Source: Gordonia lacunae
GTDB taxonomy: Bacteria; Actinomycetota; Actinomycetes; Mycobacteriales; Mycobacteriaceae
Assembly: GCF_002149015.1 (NCBI RefSeq)
Contig: NZ_NGFO01000031.1
Coordinates: 1 to 64,000 of the forward strand
DNA: 64,000 bases
Reading direction: 5' to 3'
Shown here piece by piece: positions 35,049-48,100 of this stretch. The position numbers were made by a program, and so were the translations under genes. The notes beneath the pieces are model-generated. The model did not search any database. It had not been told where the DNA came from and worked only from the letters and a program-made list of their open reading frames with translations. Each line of letters begins with the position of its first letter. Within the stretch, counting starts at the first letter, position 1.

Positions 35049-35063
35049 TGTAACGTCGTTACA
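35049..35063. promoter_or_regulatory. Palindromic operator for the adjacent TetR regulator
   Basis: TGTAACGTCGTTACA is a perfect palindrome around one central base, 19 bases from the tetR start and 18 from the DUF4188 start. TGTAACG arms are common in TetR operators. Control of both divergent genes is inferred. Confidence 0.7.
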
Positions 35064-35080
35064 AAACCGTGGAGGCCGCT

Positions 35081-35614
35081 ATGCCATCTCGTCGAGCTGT
35101 CCGCATGACCAACGACGTCCCGCCCGTGGGCACGGCGGTGTTCCTGATCGGGATGCGGGTGACCCGGCCCTGGCGGGTGCGCGCGTGGTTGTCGGTGATG
35201 GCGGCGATGCCGCGAATGCTGATCCATCTCCGGCGTCGACCGGAGGCGGGCATGCTCGATGCCCGTCTCTATCTGGGCGGTTCCCTCATGGTGCTGTCGT
35301 ACTGGCGCAGCGCCGACGATCTGCGACGATTCGCCTCTGACCCCACGGCTCCGCATCTGCCCGCCTGGCGGTGGTTCAACCGGGAACTCGCCGACACCGA
35401 CTCGGTCGGGATCTGGCACGAGACCTACGTCATCGGCGAGCACGAATCCATCTCGAGCGGGATGGCCCCCCAGGGTCTCGCACGGGCGGTCGGGTGGCGC
35501 CCGGTCGGCCCGGGGACGACGACCGCTGCCGGTCGACTCGCTCGGAGCCGGCCGACTGCGGACTGTGTCGTGTCAGTGAATGACACTGCCCATTCGGACG
35601 AGTCACATGACTGA
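35081..35614 (+). CDS. DUF4188 family protein
   Basis: The 177-residue protein contains the DUF4188 core: FLIGMRVTRPWRVRAWL, a MLDARLYLGG strand, VLSYWRSADDLRRFA and HLPAWRWFNRELADTDSVGIWHETY. The fold resembles ABM/heme-monooxygenase-like dimers with a conserved His-rich end, but no activity is established for the family. GGAGG five bases before ATG 35081 fixes the start; an in-frame GTG at 35069 is less likely. The C-terminal 50 residues are low complexity. Its promoter contains the palindrome shared with the divergent TetR gene, so it is probably induced by the TetR ligand. Confidence 0.82.
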   Translation: MPSRRAVRMTNDVPPVGTAVFLIGMRVTRPWRVRAWLSVMAAMPRMLIHLRRRPEAGMLDARLYLGGSLMVLSYWRSADDLRRFASDPTAPHLPAWRWFNRELADTDSVGIWHETYVIGEHESISSGMAPQGLARAVGWRPVGPGTTTAAGRLARSRPTADCVVSVNDTAHSDESHD

Positions 35615-36166
35615 TTCGATCAATTGTGATCAGGGTAGTCGCCACCGACGCGACGTTTAGCACAGATAAATTCTTCGTTAGCAACGACACCTAACTTTCC
35701 AGAAGTCCATTCTGGGCGATTCGTCGGCAAGGTGCGTGATGACGCGATCGGGGTTGAGTATCAAAAGTCAACCGACGCTTGTTGTTTGACAATCGCGGAG
35801 CGTCCACTGAATCCGCATTCGGTTTTCCTGAGACCTCATCTGAAAATCAGAGACATCGGCGAAAATCCACCCTTTTCCGAAAACTCATCCGTTGAGACCA
35901 ACCGCGCTTTCGTGACGCTTTCGAGACGATTTCTCCGGTGTCATTACCGTGCCTTTACCGGCAATTTGCCTTTGCTGAAAATTGATGTCGGCGAATGTTA
36001 ATCGGGAGTATGGTCCGATTTGTCGACGGGGCGACAGCTCTCCAGGGGGGCTTACTTGGCTTGATCTTGCGCGGGTTGTGAAATCTCCGTCCCGTGGTCT
36101 GCGGGGTCCGCCCGGGTCGTCCCGAATCCCGGACGAGTGCGATCGATACGAACGCATGGAGGCCAC
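35615..36166. other. AT-rich upstream region of the giant NRPS gene
   Basis: No gene is supported. From about 35630 to 36010 the G+C falls to roughly 47-53% in the stretches I counted, against about two-thirds or more for neighbouring genes. It is rich in A and T runs. TTGACA at 35786-35791 lacks a good -10, and TATGGT at 36009-36014 lacks a good -35. The final 150 bases return to high GC. The region must contain the NRPS promoter and is a likely target of a silencing protein such as Lsr2; both are inferences. Confidence 0.6.
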
Positions 36167-39100
36167 GTGACCATCTCCGACAAGGACCTCGTGAACCCGT
36201 CCGCGAGCACATCGACCCGGCCATCGGCCGCCGCCCCGACGAGACCGGGGTCCGGCATCGACTCGTTGCCGCTGTCCGCCGCACAGCGGGGGATCTGGTT
36301 CGCCCAGCACCTCGCGGGCGATCTGCCGATCTCGGTGGCGCAATACGTCGACATCGACGGCGAGCTGGACACCGAGTTGCTGGCCACGGTCTGCCGGACC
36401 ACCGGGCGGGAGTTCGGATCGGGACACCTGCGGCTGATCGTCGTCGACGGCGAACCGCGCCAGTACGTCGCCGCACAGGGCGCCCCGGTGCGTACCGTGG
36501 ATCTCCGGGACGAGCCCGATCCGATCGCCGCCGCTCATCGAATGATGGTGCGCGACTACACCACACCGCTCGATCTGCTCGCCGATCATCTGATGACGAG
36601 CATCGTCTACCGGGTCGGGGACGAGCACTACATCTGGTACCTCCGCGCCCACCACATCGCGCTCGACGGATTCGCCGCCGTGACGATGGTCCGGCGCATC
36701 ACCGAGTTGTACAACGCCGCCGTTCGCGGCGATCCGGCTCCGCCGTCGAAGGCGAGCGACATCGCCGACATCATCGCCCAGGATGCGTCGTACCCGGGGT
36801 CGACCCGTCACGACAACGACCGGAAGTACTGGAGCGAGCACCTCGAGGGCGCTCCGCCGGTCGTCACGCTCGCCGGCCGCCACGGCAAGCCGACCCTGCA
36901 CCCGATCCTGGTGAGCGCGCCGATCCCCGAGGGCACCGCGCAACTCCTCGACGTCGCCGCACACGAGGGCGGCGGCGTCACCCCGGTGATCGTCGCGGCT
37001 TTCGCCGCGTACCTCGCGCGGATGACCGGAAGCGCCGAGGTGCTCCTCAGCCTGCCGGTGTCCGGCCGGCACTCGGCCGTCCTGCGCAGGTCGGGCGGCA
37101 TGGTGGCGAATGTGGTGCCGCTGCGCGTCCCGGTTGCGGGGCGCACCCTCGGCGACGTGGTGACCTCCGTGCAGGGGGAGCTGCTGAGCGCCCTGCGCCG
37201 GCAGCGGTACCGCCAGGAGGACATCTTCGCCGACATGGGGATGGCCCGCGACGAGTCGGCCTCCTTCGGGCCTGCCGTGAACCTCATGATGGTCGACAGC
37301 GAGGTCGTCCTGGGTGGGGTCACCGGGCGTCTGCACGTCCTGACCTCCGGCCCGACGTCCGATCTGTTCGTCAACATCTACCCGGGCGCGGGAAAGAGCA
37401 GCACGCACATCGACCTGCAGGGCAATCCGAACATCTACACGCCCGACGAGCTCACCGCGCACCACCGTCGGTTCCTGATGTTCCTGCACGAATTCCTCGG
37501 TGGGGCGCCCGACGACCACGTGGGACGGCTCCCGCTGCTCGACGAGCAGGAACGCTCGGCCTTGCTACCCGTCCGGGGTGCCGACCCCGCAGAGCCACGA
37601 CTGCTGGCCGATGTCCTCGCCGACACCGTTGCGCGCCAACCGGATTCGGTCGCGGTCCGGGCCTCCGGTCAGGAGATGACCTACCGCGAACTCGACGCCG
37701 CGTCGTCGCGACTCGCGCGACGGCTGCGGACGGCCGGTTGCGTGCCCGAGACCTCGGTCGCCGTCCTGCTGCGACGGTCCCTGGGCACCGTCGTCGCCGT
37801 CTGGGCGGTCGCGAAGACCGGGGCCGCGATCGTCCAGGTGGATCCCGAGTACCCGCGCAAGCGCATCGAGCACATCTTCGCCGACAGCAGTGCCCGGGCC
37901 GCGATCACCGTCGACGAGTTCGCCGATCGCGTGCCACCGGCGGCGCTCCGGATCGACCTCGGTGACCTCTCGACGGACGCCGACCCGGGCGACCACGACA
38001 CAGCCGGCGACGGCCCGGTGCGCTCGACGTGTGCCCGACTCCAGAACGTCGCGTACATGACCTACACGTCCGGCTCGACCGGCGTGCCGAAGGGCGTTCA
38101 GGTCACCCACTCCGGTCTCGCGAGTCTCATCGCCGACCGGACCCACACGTACGGTCTCGGGCCGAACTCGCGGGTGTCCTATGCGCTGTCCCCGAGTTTC
38201 GACGCGTCGCTGGAACAACTCCTGACCTGCTTCGCGACCGGCGCTGCCCTGGTCGTCGTGCCGCCGGAGATCATCGGCGGGGAGCGGCTCACACGGCTGC
38301 TGGCCGACGAGCAGGTGACCCACCTGACCCTGACCCCCGCGATGCTGGCGACCGTGGAGCCGGAGCTGCTGGCCATGCTCCAGACGGTCGTCGTCGGGGG
38401 CGACCGGTGCGCGCCGCATGTCGTCGAACGGTGGACGCGAACGGCGACGATGATCAACGAGTACGGACCGACCGAGTCGACGATCACCGCCGCGAGTTCG
38501 GTGGTCGAGCCCGTCGGCGAGGTCACCGTGGGTGGCCCCATCCGCGGGACCTCGGTGATGGTCCTCGACCACGCGCTCCAACCGGTGCCGATGGGGACGG
38601 CGGGCGAGCTGTACCTCGCCGGCCCCGGCCTGGCACGCGGATATGCCCACCTTCCGGGTCAGACCGCGACTCGTTTCGTGGCCCATCCGCACGGCGTCCC
38701 GGGTGAACGGATGTATCGGACCGGCGATCTCGCGCGCTGGGTCGGCGCGCCGGCGTCGCCGTCGCTGGAGCTGTTGGGTCGCACCGACTTCCAGCTGAAG
38801 ATCCGCGGTTACCGGATCGAACCAGGCGAGATCGATGCCGCCCTCACCGGTCACTCCCAGGTGGAACAGTCCGTCACCGTGCCGGCGCGCAACGGGGCAG
38901 GTACGACCGTTCTGGCGTCGTACGTGGTGCCGGCGGCGGGACGGACGCCCGAACCGGCGGAGCTGGAGCGGTTCGCACGGGAATGTCTGCCACCGCACCT
39001 GGTCCCGGCCGTGATCACGACACTCGACGCCCTGCCGCTGAACCCGTTCGGCAAGGTCGACCGGCGTGCCCTGCCCGCACCGGTGTTCGCTGCCGCGCGG

Positions 39101-42100
39101 TCTGGCCGGCCGCCGTCGACACCCAGGGAATATCAGCTGGCGCAGCTCTTCTCGGATGTCCTGGGGGTGGCGGAGGTCGGTGCCGACGACAGTTTCTTCG
39201 TTCTCGGCGGTGACAGCATCCTCTCCATCCAGCTCGTGGCGCGGGCCAAGACGAGCGGCCTGGCGTTCACGACCCAGGACGTGTTCGAGCACAAGACCGT
39301 TGCGGCACTTGCCGCAATGGCGTCCGACGTCGCCGACGACGCGGGGTTGCGTGAGCTGCCCGGCGGTGCCATCGGGTCCCTACCGCTGTCGCCGATCATG
39401 CACGCGATGCTCGAACGTGGTCCCATCGACCGGTTCGGGCAGGCGGCGCTGGTCGAACTCCCGGACGCCGTCGAGCGCGACGAGCTGGTGCGCACGCTGA
39501 GCGCTGTCCTGGATCGGCACGACATCCTCCGCGCCGCACTCGTCGACGATCTGGCGGACCAACCGCACGTGGTCGTCCGGCCACCCGGCACGGTCGACGC
39601 CGACGGGGTGCTGGAGCACTCGTGGCTCGACCAGCGGGATGCGGTGGAGATCGACCGGCACCTCCAGGCCGCGGCCGACCGTCTCGACCCGCGCGCCGGC
39701 GTACTGGTGCGGTTCGTCTGGATGCAGGACCGCGAGCGCACCGCGCCGGACCTCATGTGGCTGGTCATCCACCACCTGGCCGTCGACGGGGTCTCCTGGC
39801 GCATCCTCCTGGCCGACCTGGTCGCGGCCTGGCATCAGGTCCGGGAGGGGAGCGTGCCGAACCTCGGCCTGCCGACGACCTCGGTGCGGCGCTGGGTCCA
39901 CGGTCTGGCGGAGCAGGCTCCGGCGCGAACCGCGGCCGAACTCGACCGATGGACGGAGGTCGTCGCGCCGGAGGACCGGCTCCTCGGCCGCCGCGCGCTC
40001 GACCCGGATCGCGACATCGTCGCCACCGCAGGCCGCGTCCGGGTGCGGATTCCGGCGGATGTGACCGAGCCGGTTCTCACCACCATCCCCGCGCGCTTCC
40101 ACGGTGGTGCCAACGATCCGCTGCTCGCGGCCCTGGCCCTCGCGCTCGCGCAGTGGCGACGCCGGCACGGCCAGACCGACGGCAGCGAACTGATCGCCCT
40201 CGAAGGTCACGGTCGCGAGGAGGCCGCGGTACCCGGTGCGGACCTCACCTCGACGGTGGGCTGGTTCACCTCACGGTTCCCGGTCCGGCTCGAGCTGCAC
40301 GGCGTCGACCTTGAGGATGCGTTCACCGGTGGTGAGTCGGCGGGGCTGGCGATCAAGCAGGTCAAGGAACAACTCCGGGCCGCGCCCGATCACGGGATCG
40401 GCTATGGCCTGGTCCGGTACCTCGATCCGACCGGTCGCGAGGTGCTGGGGAACCGGCCCGAACCCCAGATCAGCCTCAACTATCTGGGCCGGATGGGGAC
40501 CGGCGAGCACACCGGTCCGTGGATGCCGGCGCGCGGATTCGACGCGCTGGCCGGGACCGGTGACCCGTGGATGGCGTTGCCCGCCCTCGTCGACATCAAC
40601 GCGATCGCCGAACCGGGCCCGGCCGGCGTCGAACTCGACGTCGGCTGGGAGTACGCCTCGCTCGTGCTCGACCGGGTCGACGTCGAAGAACTGGCCGCGT
40701 TGTGGGTGCAGGCGCTCAAGGGTCTCGCCCAGCACGTCCGGTCCGGGACGGCCGGCGGTCACACACCATCGGACTTCCCGCTGGTCTCGGTCAGTCAAGG
40801 CGATATCGATCGCTGGGCGGTGGCCCATCCGTCGATGGTCGACGTCTGGCCGCTCACCGCGCTGCAGTCCGGCCTGTTGTTCCACGCGATCTACGACGAC
40901 ACCGCCGACGGTTACACGGTGCAGGCCGAACTGCGACTGGGCGGGAGCCTGCGACCCGAACGGATGCGCCGGGCGGCGCAGGGATTGCTCGACCGGCACG
41001 ACAGTCTGCGCGTCGCGTTCGTCGAGACCGGCGCCGGGCCGCGACAGATCGTCCTCGACGACGTGTCCGTCGACTGGTCGGAGTCCGACCTCACCGGCAT
41101 TGCCGACGCCGACGACCGAGACCGTGCAGTGCGTCGACTGATCGCCGAGGCGGCCGGGCCCTTCGACCTGGCGCATCCGCCGCTGGTGCGTTTCCGGCTC
41201 GTCCGGGTGGCACGCGGCGACATCGTCGGCACGTCGGACACCGCCGACATCGTCGGCACGTCGGACACCGCCGACATCGTCGGCACTTCGGACACCGACG
41301 AGTACCTGTTGTCGATCACCAATCACCACATCGTGCTCGACGGCTGGTCGATGCCGGTGCTCATCTCGGAGCTGCTGCGCCTGTACCTCACCGACGACGC
41401 AAGGGTCGGCGACACCGGGCTTCCGGGACCTCGGACGTTCCGGGACTACCTGCAGTGGCTGCACGCCCGAGACCACGACGCGACCGCCCGCGCGTGGCAG
41501 GAGACACTCGCCGGCATCGAGAGTCCCACGCGACTCACCGGCGTACCGGAGCGGGGCGCCACGGGCGAGATCGGCGAGAGCGGCCTCGAACTCGACAGCG
41601 CGACGACGGAGGCTATCGCCGGACTCGGCCGCGCGCACGGGGTCACCGCCAACACCTCGATCCAGGTGGCGTGGGCGCTGCTGCTGTCCATCATGACCGG
41701 CCGGTCCGACGTCGTGTTCGGCAACACGGTGTCCGATCGTCCCGCCGCCATCCCGGGCATCGAGCAGATGATCGGACTGTTCATCAACACCCTCCCGGTA
41801 CGAATCCGGCTCGATCCGGACGAGCGCGTCGTCGATCTGCTGACGCGGGCACAGTCCGAGCAGGCGGCGATGCTCGACCACCGCGACATCGGACTCGCCG
41901 AACTCCAGCGGGTGACCGGGGTGGCCGACATGTTCGACACCGCCACGGTGCTGGAGTCCTACCCCGTCGACCCGGACGAGATCAACCGCATGCTCGCCGA
42001 CGCGGGCTTGCGATGGAACGGTCTCACCGCGCACGACGCCACCCCGTACCCGGTGAGTCTCCAGGTGACGCCGCCCCGGCCCGGCGGCACCGAGCACTCG

Positions 42101-45100
42101 GGTGACGCTCGGCCCGGAACCTACGAACTTCTGCTGAAGTACGCCGTGGATCGCCTCGACCGGGAGTCCGCGGACGTGCTGCTCGAGCGGTTCGTGCTGC
42201 TGCTGCGCCAGATCGCCGCCGAACCGGGCCGCAAGGTCGCCGCACTCGCCTCGTGCTGGGACACCGAACGCGCCGCGCTGTGCCCGGTCGAGGGGCCACC
42301 CCCGGTGTCGGCCCGCGTGCTCCGGGACATCCTCGCCGACACCGCACGTCGGCACCCCGAGGCGCCCGCGGTGCGTGCCGACGGCACGACCATGACCTAC
42401 CGCGAACTCCGCAGTCGCAGCGACCGGCTCGCCGCCGAACTCGCCGCCCGCGGTGCCGGCCCGGAGACCTCGGTGGCGCTGGCGATCCCACGGTCGGCCG
42501 CGCTCATCGTGGCGATCTGGGCGGTCGCGCGGACGGGGGCGGCCTTTGTCGCCGTCGACCCGGGGAACCCCGCCTACCGCATCGCCGAACTGCTCGCCGA
42601 TGCGCGGTCCACCATCGGGGTGACCGTCGACGCCGTCGTGCCGAACCTCCCGGACACGGTCGAGTGGCTGACCCTCGTCGGCCCGGGCTCGCTCCCGCTG
42701 GGTGACGACACCGCGGTGCCGGACCGGCCGGTCGCCCCCGTCGCACTCCGGCCGGACAATGCGGCCTACCTCATCTTCACCTCCGGCTCCACCGGTCGGC
42801 CCAAGGCCGTCCACATCACCCACCGCGGTCTGGCCGATCGGGTCGTCGAGTACGCGGAATCCTTCGCAGTGCACCCGGATTCGACGATCCTGCAGGTCGC
42901 CTCGCCGGGCTTCGACGCCTGTGTCTCGGAAGTGCTGGTCGCCCACAGCGCAGGCGCGTGCCTCGTCGTCGCGCCGCCCGAGGTCTACGGCGGGTCCGAT
43001 CTCGAGGACCTCCTGCGGACCGAGCGGGTGTCCCACGCGATCATCACGCCGACGGTGCTCAACACGATGGACCCGGCCCGTCTGCCGGCTCTGCGAATCG
43101 TCGCGGTGGTCGGCGAGGCGACGGGCGCGGACATCGTGAACCGGTGGTCGCCGGGGCGCCGGCTGATGAACCACTACGGCCCCACCGAGAGCACGATCTG
43201 GGCGACCGGCGCCGATGACCTCCGGCCCGGGGAGCCGGTGACGATCGGCGAGCCGATCCGAGGTGTGTCGGCGTTCGTCCTCGACACCTGGTTGCGCCCG
43301 GTGCCCGTCGGAGTGGTCGGCGAACTCTACCTCGGTGGCCCCGGACTCGCGCGCGGCTACTTCGATCGCCCGGGCGTCAGCGCGACGCGGTTCGTCGCCG
43401 ACCCGCTGCGCGCGCCCGGGGAACGCCTGTACCGCACCGGCGATGCCGTGCGGTGGGTACGAGCGGACGGTGTTCTGCGACTGGAGTACCTGGGTCGCAA
43501 CGATCAGCAGGTCAAGATCCACGGCCTGCGGATCGAGACCGGGGACATCGATGCCCACCTCGTGCGCAACGCCGGTGTCGCCCAGGCTTCCACGGTGCTG
43601 CAGCGCGGGCACGCGGGCCATCCGGTCATCGTGTCCTACGTCGTGGGGACGCCCGACGGGGCGCCGGACGTGCATGCGCTGCACGACGAACTCGCCAACA
43701 CGTTGCCGCACTACATGGTTCCGGCGGCGATCGTCGAACTGGAGTCGATGCCCGTCACCCGATCCGGAAAGGTCGACACGAAGGCGCTGCGGCAGTGTGA
43801 CTTCCGTGCCGAGAGCGGGGGTGGGCGAGCGCCGGAGACGCCGGCGGAGCGGATCATCGCCACCCTGTTCGCCGAGGTGCTGCAGCTCGACGACGTCACC
43901 GCCGACGACAACTTCTTCACACTCGGCGGCGACAGCATCGTCTCGATGCAGCTGGTCGCGGCGGCGAAGGCAGCGGGCCTGTCCATCACGCCGCGAGCGG
44001 TCTTCGAGGCGAAGACCGTCGCCGCCCTGGCCGCCGTCGCGACCGGAACCGGTCACACCGGCGCCGGGCGGGGAGCGAGCGGGCCGAACACCGACGTCCA
44101 GTCGGTGGTGGGGAGCGGTGAAGTCGCTGTCACACCAACGGATTCGCACCTCGATGAGCTGCCGGACGCCGACCTCGAGGGTCTGCGACACCGCTTCCCG
44201 GCGCTCACGGATGTGTGGCCGCTGTCGCCGACGCAGTCGGGCATCCACTTCCACTCGACGCTCGACCCGGACTCCGTGGACGACTACACCGTGCAATCGA
44301 CGATCGCCCTGTCCGGTCCGGTCGACGGCGAGCTGCTGCATCGCGCCGCGCAGGCCGTCGTCGACCGGCACGACATCCTGCGGACCGCCTTCGTCCAGAC
44401 GTCGCGGGGCCCTCGGCAGATCGTCGTCGGCGACGTCGAGGTACGTTTCCGGACCGTCGATCTCACCACCGCCGAGGACCGCGGGTCGGCACGTCGGATC
44501 GCCGCCGACGACGCCGCAGCGGGTTTCGACCTCGCCGAGCCGTCGCTCATCCGATTCACCCTCGTCCGGCTCGACACCGACCGCTTCGCACTCCACGTCA
44601 CCAACCACCATGTGATCCTCGACGGTTGGTCGATGCCCCTGCTGTTCGGCGAACTCCTGCAGTACTACGGGGATCCGGCCCAGATCGGCGCGGCGGGCCC
44701 GGCGGCGTCGTACCGGAACTACCTCGCATGGCTCGCGGCCCAGGATCACGACGCCTCGACGGCCGCGTGGGCGCAGGCCTACGCCGACGTCGACGGACCC
44801 ACCCGGGTGACCCGGCGCGGTCCCGCGATGAGCGGGGTCCCGGCCGGTGAGGTCGCCGCCGAACTCCCCGAGCAGGAGTACGCGCGCCTGCGGTCGGCGG
44901 CCGCGGACTCCGCCGTGACGGTCGGCACCGCGCTGTCGGCCGCGTGGGCCCTCGTCCTGCGAACCCTCACCGGCGAGACCGACGTGGTGCTGGGCTCCGC
45001 CGTGGCCGGGCGACCCCCGGAGCTGCCCGGCGTCGAACGCGCGTTGGGGATGTTCCTCGACACCGTGCCGATCCGCGTCCGTCTCGAACCGTCGATGTCG

Positions 45101-48100
45101 TTGCGTGACCTGCTGGTTCACGTGCAGGACGCGAACGCACTGGTCCTCGACCATCACTATGTCGGACTTCCGGCCATCCATCGCGCGGTGGGCAGGTTGG
45201 ACCTGTTCGACACGGCGCTGGCCTTCCAGTCGTTCCCACTGCGCGAGGACGCGCTGCAACAGCTGGTCACCTCGGCCGGTTTGCACGTCGACGGCATCAC
45301 CGGACTCGACGCCACGCCATACCCGTTGAGTGTCGTCGTGGCGCCGAAGACCGACGGCGAGGGAGAGCCTGGGCTCGGCATCACGGTACGGTTCCATCGC
45401 GACGAGTTCGACGAGACCCGTGCGCGTGAGATCGCCGACCACTTCGTGGAGTGCCTGGCCCGGATCGCCGACGGGCCCGGTGCCCGGCTCGGCGACCTCC
45501 GCCATGCGGGGACGGTGGGTGCCGGTCGGGCCGGCGAGATGGCGCCACCGGCAACCCTGCTCGACATCCTCACCGCCTCGGCCGGACACGATCCCGATGC
45601 GATCGCGGTGACCTGCGGGCAGACGTCGATGTCGTACCGACAGCTCGACGCCGAGTCCGACCGGGTGGCGCGGCAGATCCTGCGGCGCACAGCGGGTCGG
45701 CTCGTGGCGTGCGCTCTGCCACGGTCCGTCGAGGCGACGATCGCGATCTGGGCGGCGGCCAAGGCGGGAGTGCCGTTCCTGCCGCTGGATCCGAACCTGC
45801 CCGCCGAACGCATCGAGTTCGTGCTGGCCGATTCCCGCGCCGGGCTGGGGATCACGGTCGGCGCATGCCGGACGGAATTGCCCGACAGCATCGACTGGAT
45901 CGTCGTGGACGACACGCAGAGCGACGAACCGTACACGGACGCGAATGTCGCCGCCCCCGGCTCTCTGCGGAGCGAGCGTGCGAGCGTCAGCCCCGGCTAC
46001 CCGATCACCGATACCGAACGGGGCGGCCCGATCCGGATCGCGGACACCGCCTACGTGATCTACACGTCGGGGTCCACCGGTACGCCCAAGGGTGTCGCGG
46101 TCTCGCATCGCGGACTGTCACAGGTCGTCGCGGCCCAGCGCGCGGTTCTCGGCGTCGACCACTCGTCGACCGTGCTCCAGGTGGCATCGCCCAGCTTCGA
46201 CGCCTTCGTGTTCGAACTGCTGATGGCGCACGGGTCCGGGGGACGGCTGGCCGTGTCGCCGCCGGAGGTCTACGGCGGCCCCGACCTCGCGAATCTGATC
46301 CGGCGCGAGGACATCTCACATGCGGTGCTGACACCCTCGGCCCTGGCCACCGTGCCGGCCGACGGTCTCGACAGCCTGCGCGTACTGGCCACCGCGGGTG
46401 AGCCCGTGGGGCCCGAGCTGGTCTGGCGCTGGGCCGGCGCCCGGAACATGGTCAACCTCTACGGACCGACCGAATCCACCATCTGGGCCACCGCGAGCGC
46501 ACCGTTGGGCGTGGCCGGGCCGATCACGATCGGAACCGCGGTGGGCCCCGTCGGCACGATGGTGCTCGACTCGTGGCTGCGCCCGGTCCCGCAGGGCGTC
46601 GTCGGCGAGTTGTACCTCGTCGGCCCCGGGCTGGCCGACGGGTACGTCGGCCGAGCCGCGACCACGGCCGCGCGGTTCGTGCCCTGTCCGGCGGATGTGC
46701 CCGGCACCCGGATGTACCGAACGGGGGATCTCGTCCGGACCTCCCGCTCCGGTGATCTGGAATATGTGGGACGCAACGACTTCCAGGTCAAGGTGCGGGG
46801 CACACGAGTCGAGGTGGGTGAGATCGACGTGCGCCTCGGGTCTCGCGTGGACGTCGCCTACGCCGTGACCGTCCCGCACGGGGGGAACGGGACGCCGCAG
46901 AGCCTGGTGTCCTACGTGACCGCCGCACCGGGGGTGTCGCTGTCCGGTGCGGAACTACGCGCGTCACTGGAGCAGACGCTGCCCGCGTACATGGTTCCCG
47001 CCGCGGTCGTCGTCCTGGACGAGATCCCGCTCACCCCGACCGGCAAGCTGGATCGGCGTCGGCTGCCCGAACCCGTGTTCGCCGCACGGGAATTCCGCGC
47101 ACCGTCCGACCGCGCCGAGGTCGCGGTGGCCACTGTGTTCCAGGAGGTCCTCGGGATTCCGCGCGTGGGCGCCGACGACGACTTCTTCGAGCTGGGCGGC
47201 GACTCGCTGAGCGCATCGGTGGTGACGGCGCGGCTGGGTGCCGAACTCGGGGTGCGGATCCCGCTGCGGTCCGTGTTCCGGGCGCCCGGCGTCGCGGCCC
47301 TGGCGGAGCTGGTCGGATCGCTGGGCGACGACCGGCGCACACCTCTGACGGCAACCGTTCGCCCGGAACGACTTCCGTTGTCGCTGGCGCAGCAGCGGAT
47401 GTGGTTCCTCAACCGGATGGAGCCGGAGTCGCCGGCGTACAACATCCCGGTGGTCCTCGAACTGACGGGACGACTGGACCTCCGCGCACTCGAACAGGCG
47501 CTCGGAGACGTGGTCGAGCGGCACGAGGTCCTGCGGACGATCTATCCCGAAACCGACGGTGAGCCGAGGCAACTCATCCTCGACGAGGTCGCGGTGGCCG
47601 TGGAATCGAGCCGGGCGCCGATGGCCGAGGTCGAGGACATCGTGGTCGGATTCGTACGCCGCGGCTTCGACGTGACCACATCGGTGCCGATCCGGGTGGC
47701 CGTGGTCGCCGTCGACCCGGACGGCGCGGCACATGACCATCGGGAGCCGGCCGACGGGCGGTTCCTGCTCGTACTCGTCGTCCATCACATCGCCGGTGAC
47801 GGACAGTCCATGGCGCCGCTGGCGCATGATGTGATGACGTCGTACGCCGCCCGGCTCGCCGGCGCGGAACCGCCCTGGGAACCGCTCGCGATCCACTACG
47901 CCGACTACGCGCTCTGGCAACGGCAGATGCTCGGAAGTGAGGACGATCCGACCTCGCTGATGCGCACCCAGCTGGATTTCTGGCGCTCGACCATGGCCGG
48001 TGCCCCGGACGTCCTCGACCTGCCCACCGATCGGCCGCGACCGCCGGCGGCGACACTGGCGGGCGGGCAGGTGCCGGTGGCGATCGATGCTCACCGGCAC

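Noticed and set aside
35615-36166. Siderophore role for the NRPS
   Set aside because: The first C domain is EntF-like in its opening sequence, but no IdeR-like box is visible upstream and no aryl-acid, hydroxylase or siderophore transport genes are in the window.
40271-46108. A 1,945-codon open frame antisense to the NRPS
   Set aside because: Long antisense frames are common in very GC-rich genes because stop codons are rare. Its translation is Arg/His/Asp-rich with no domains, while the sense strand has complete NRPS motifs.
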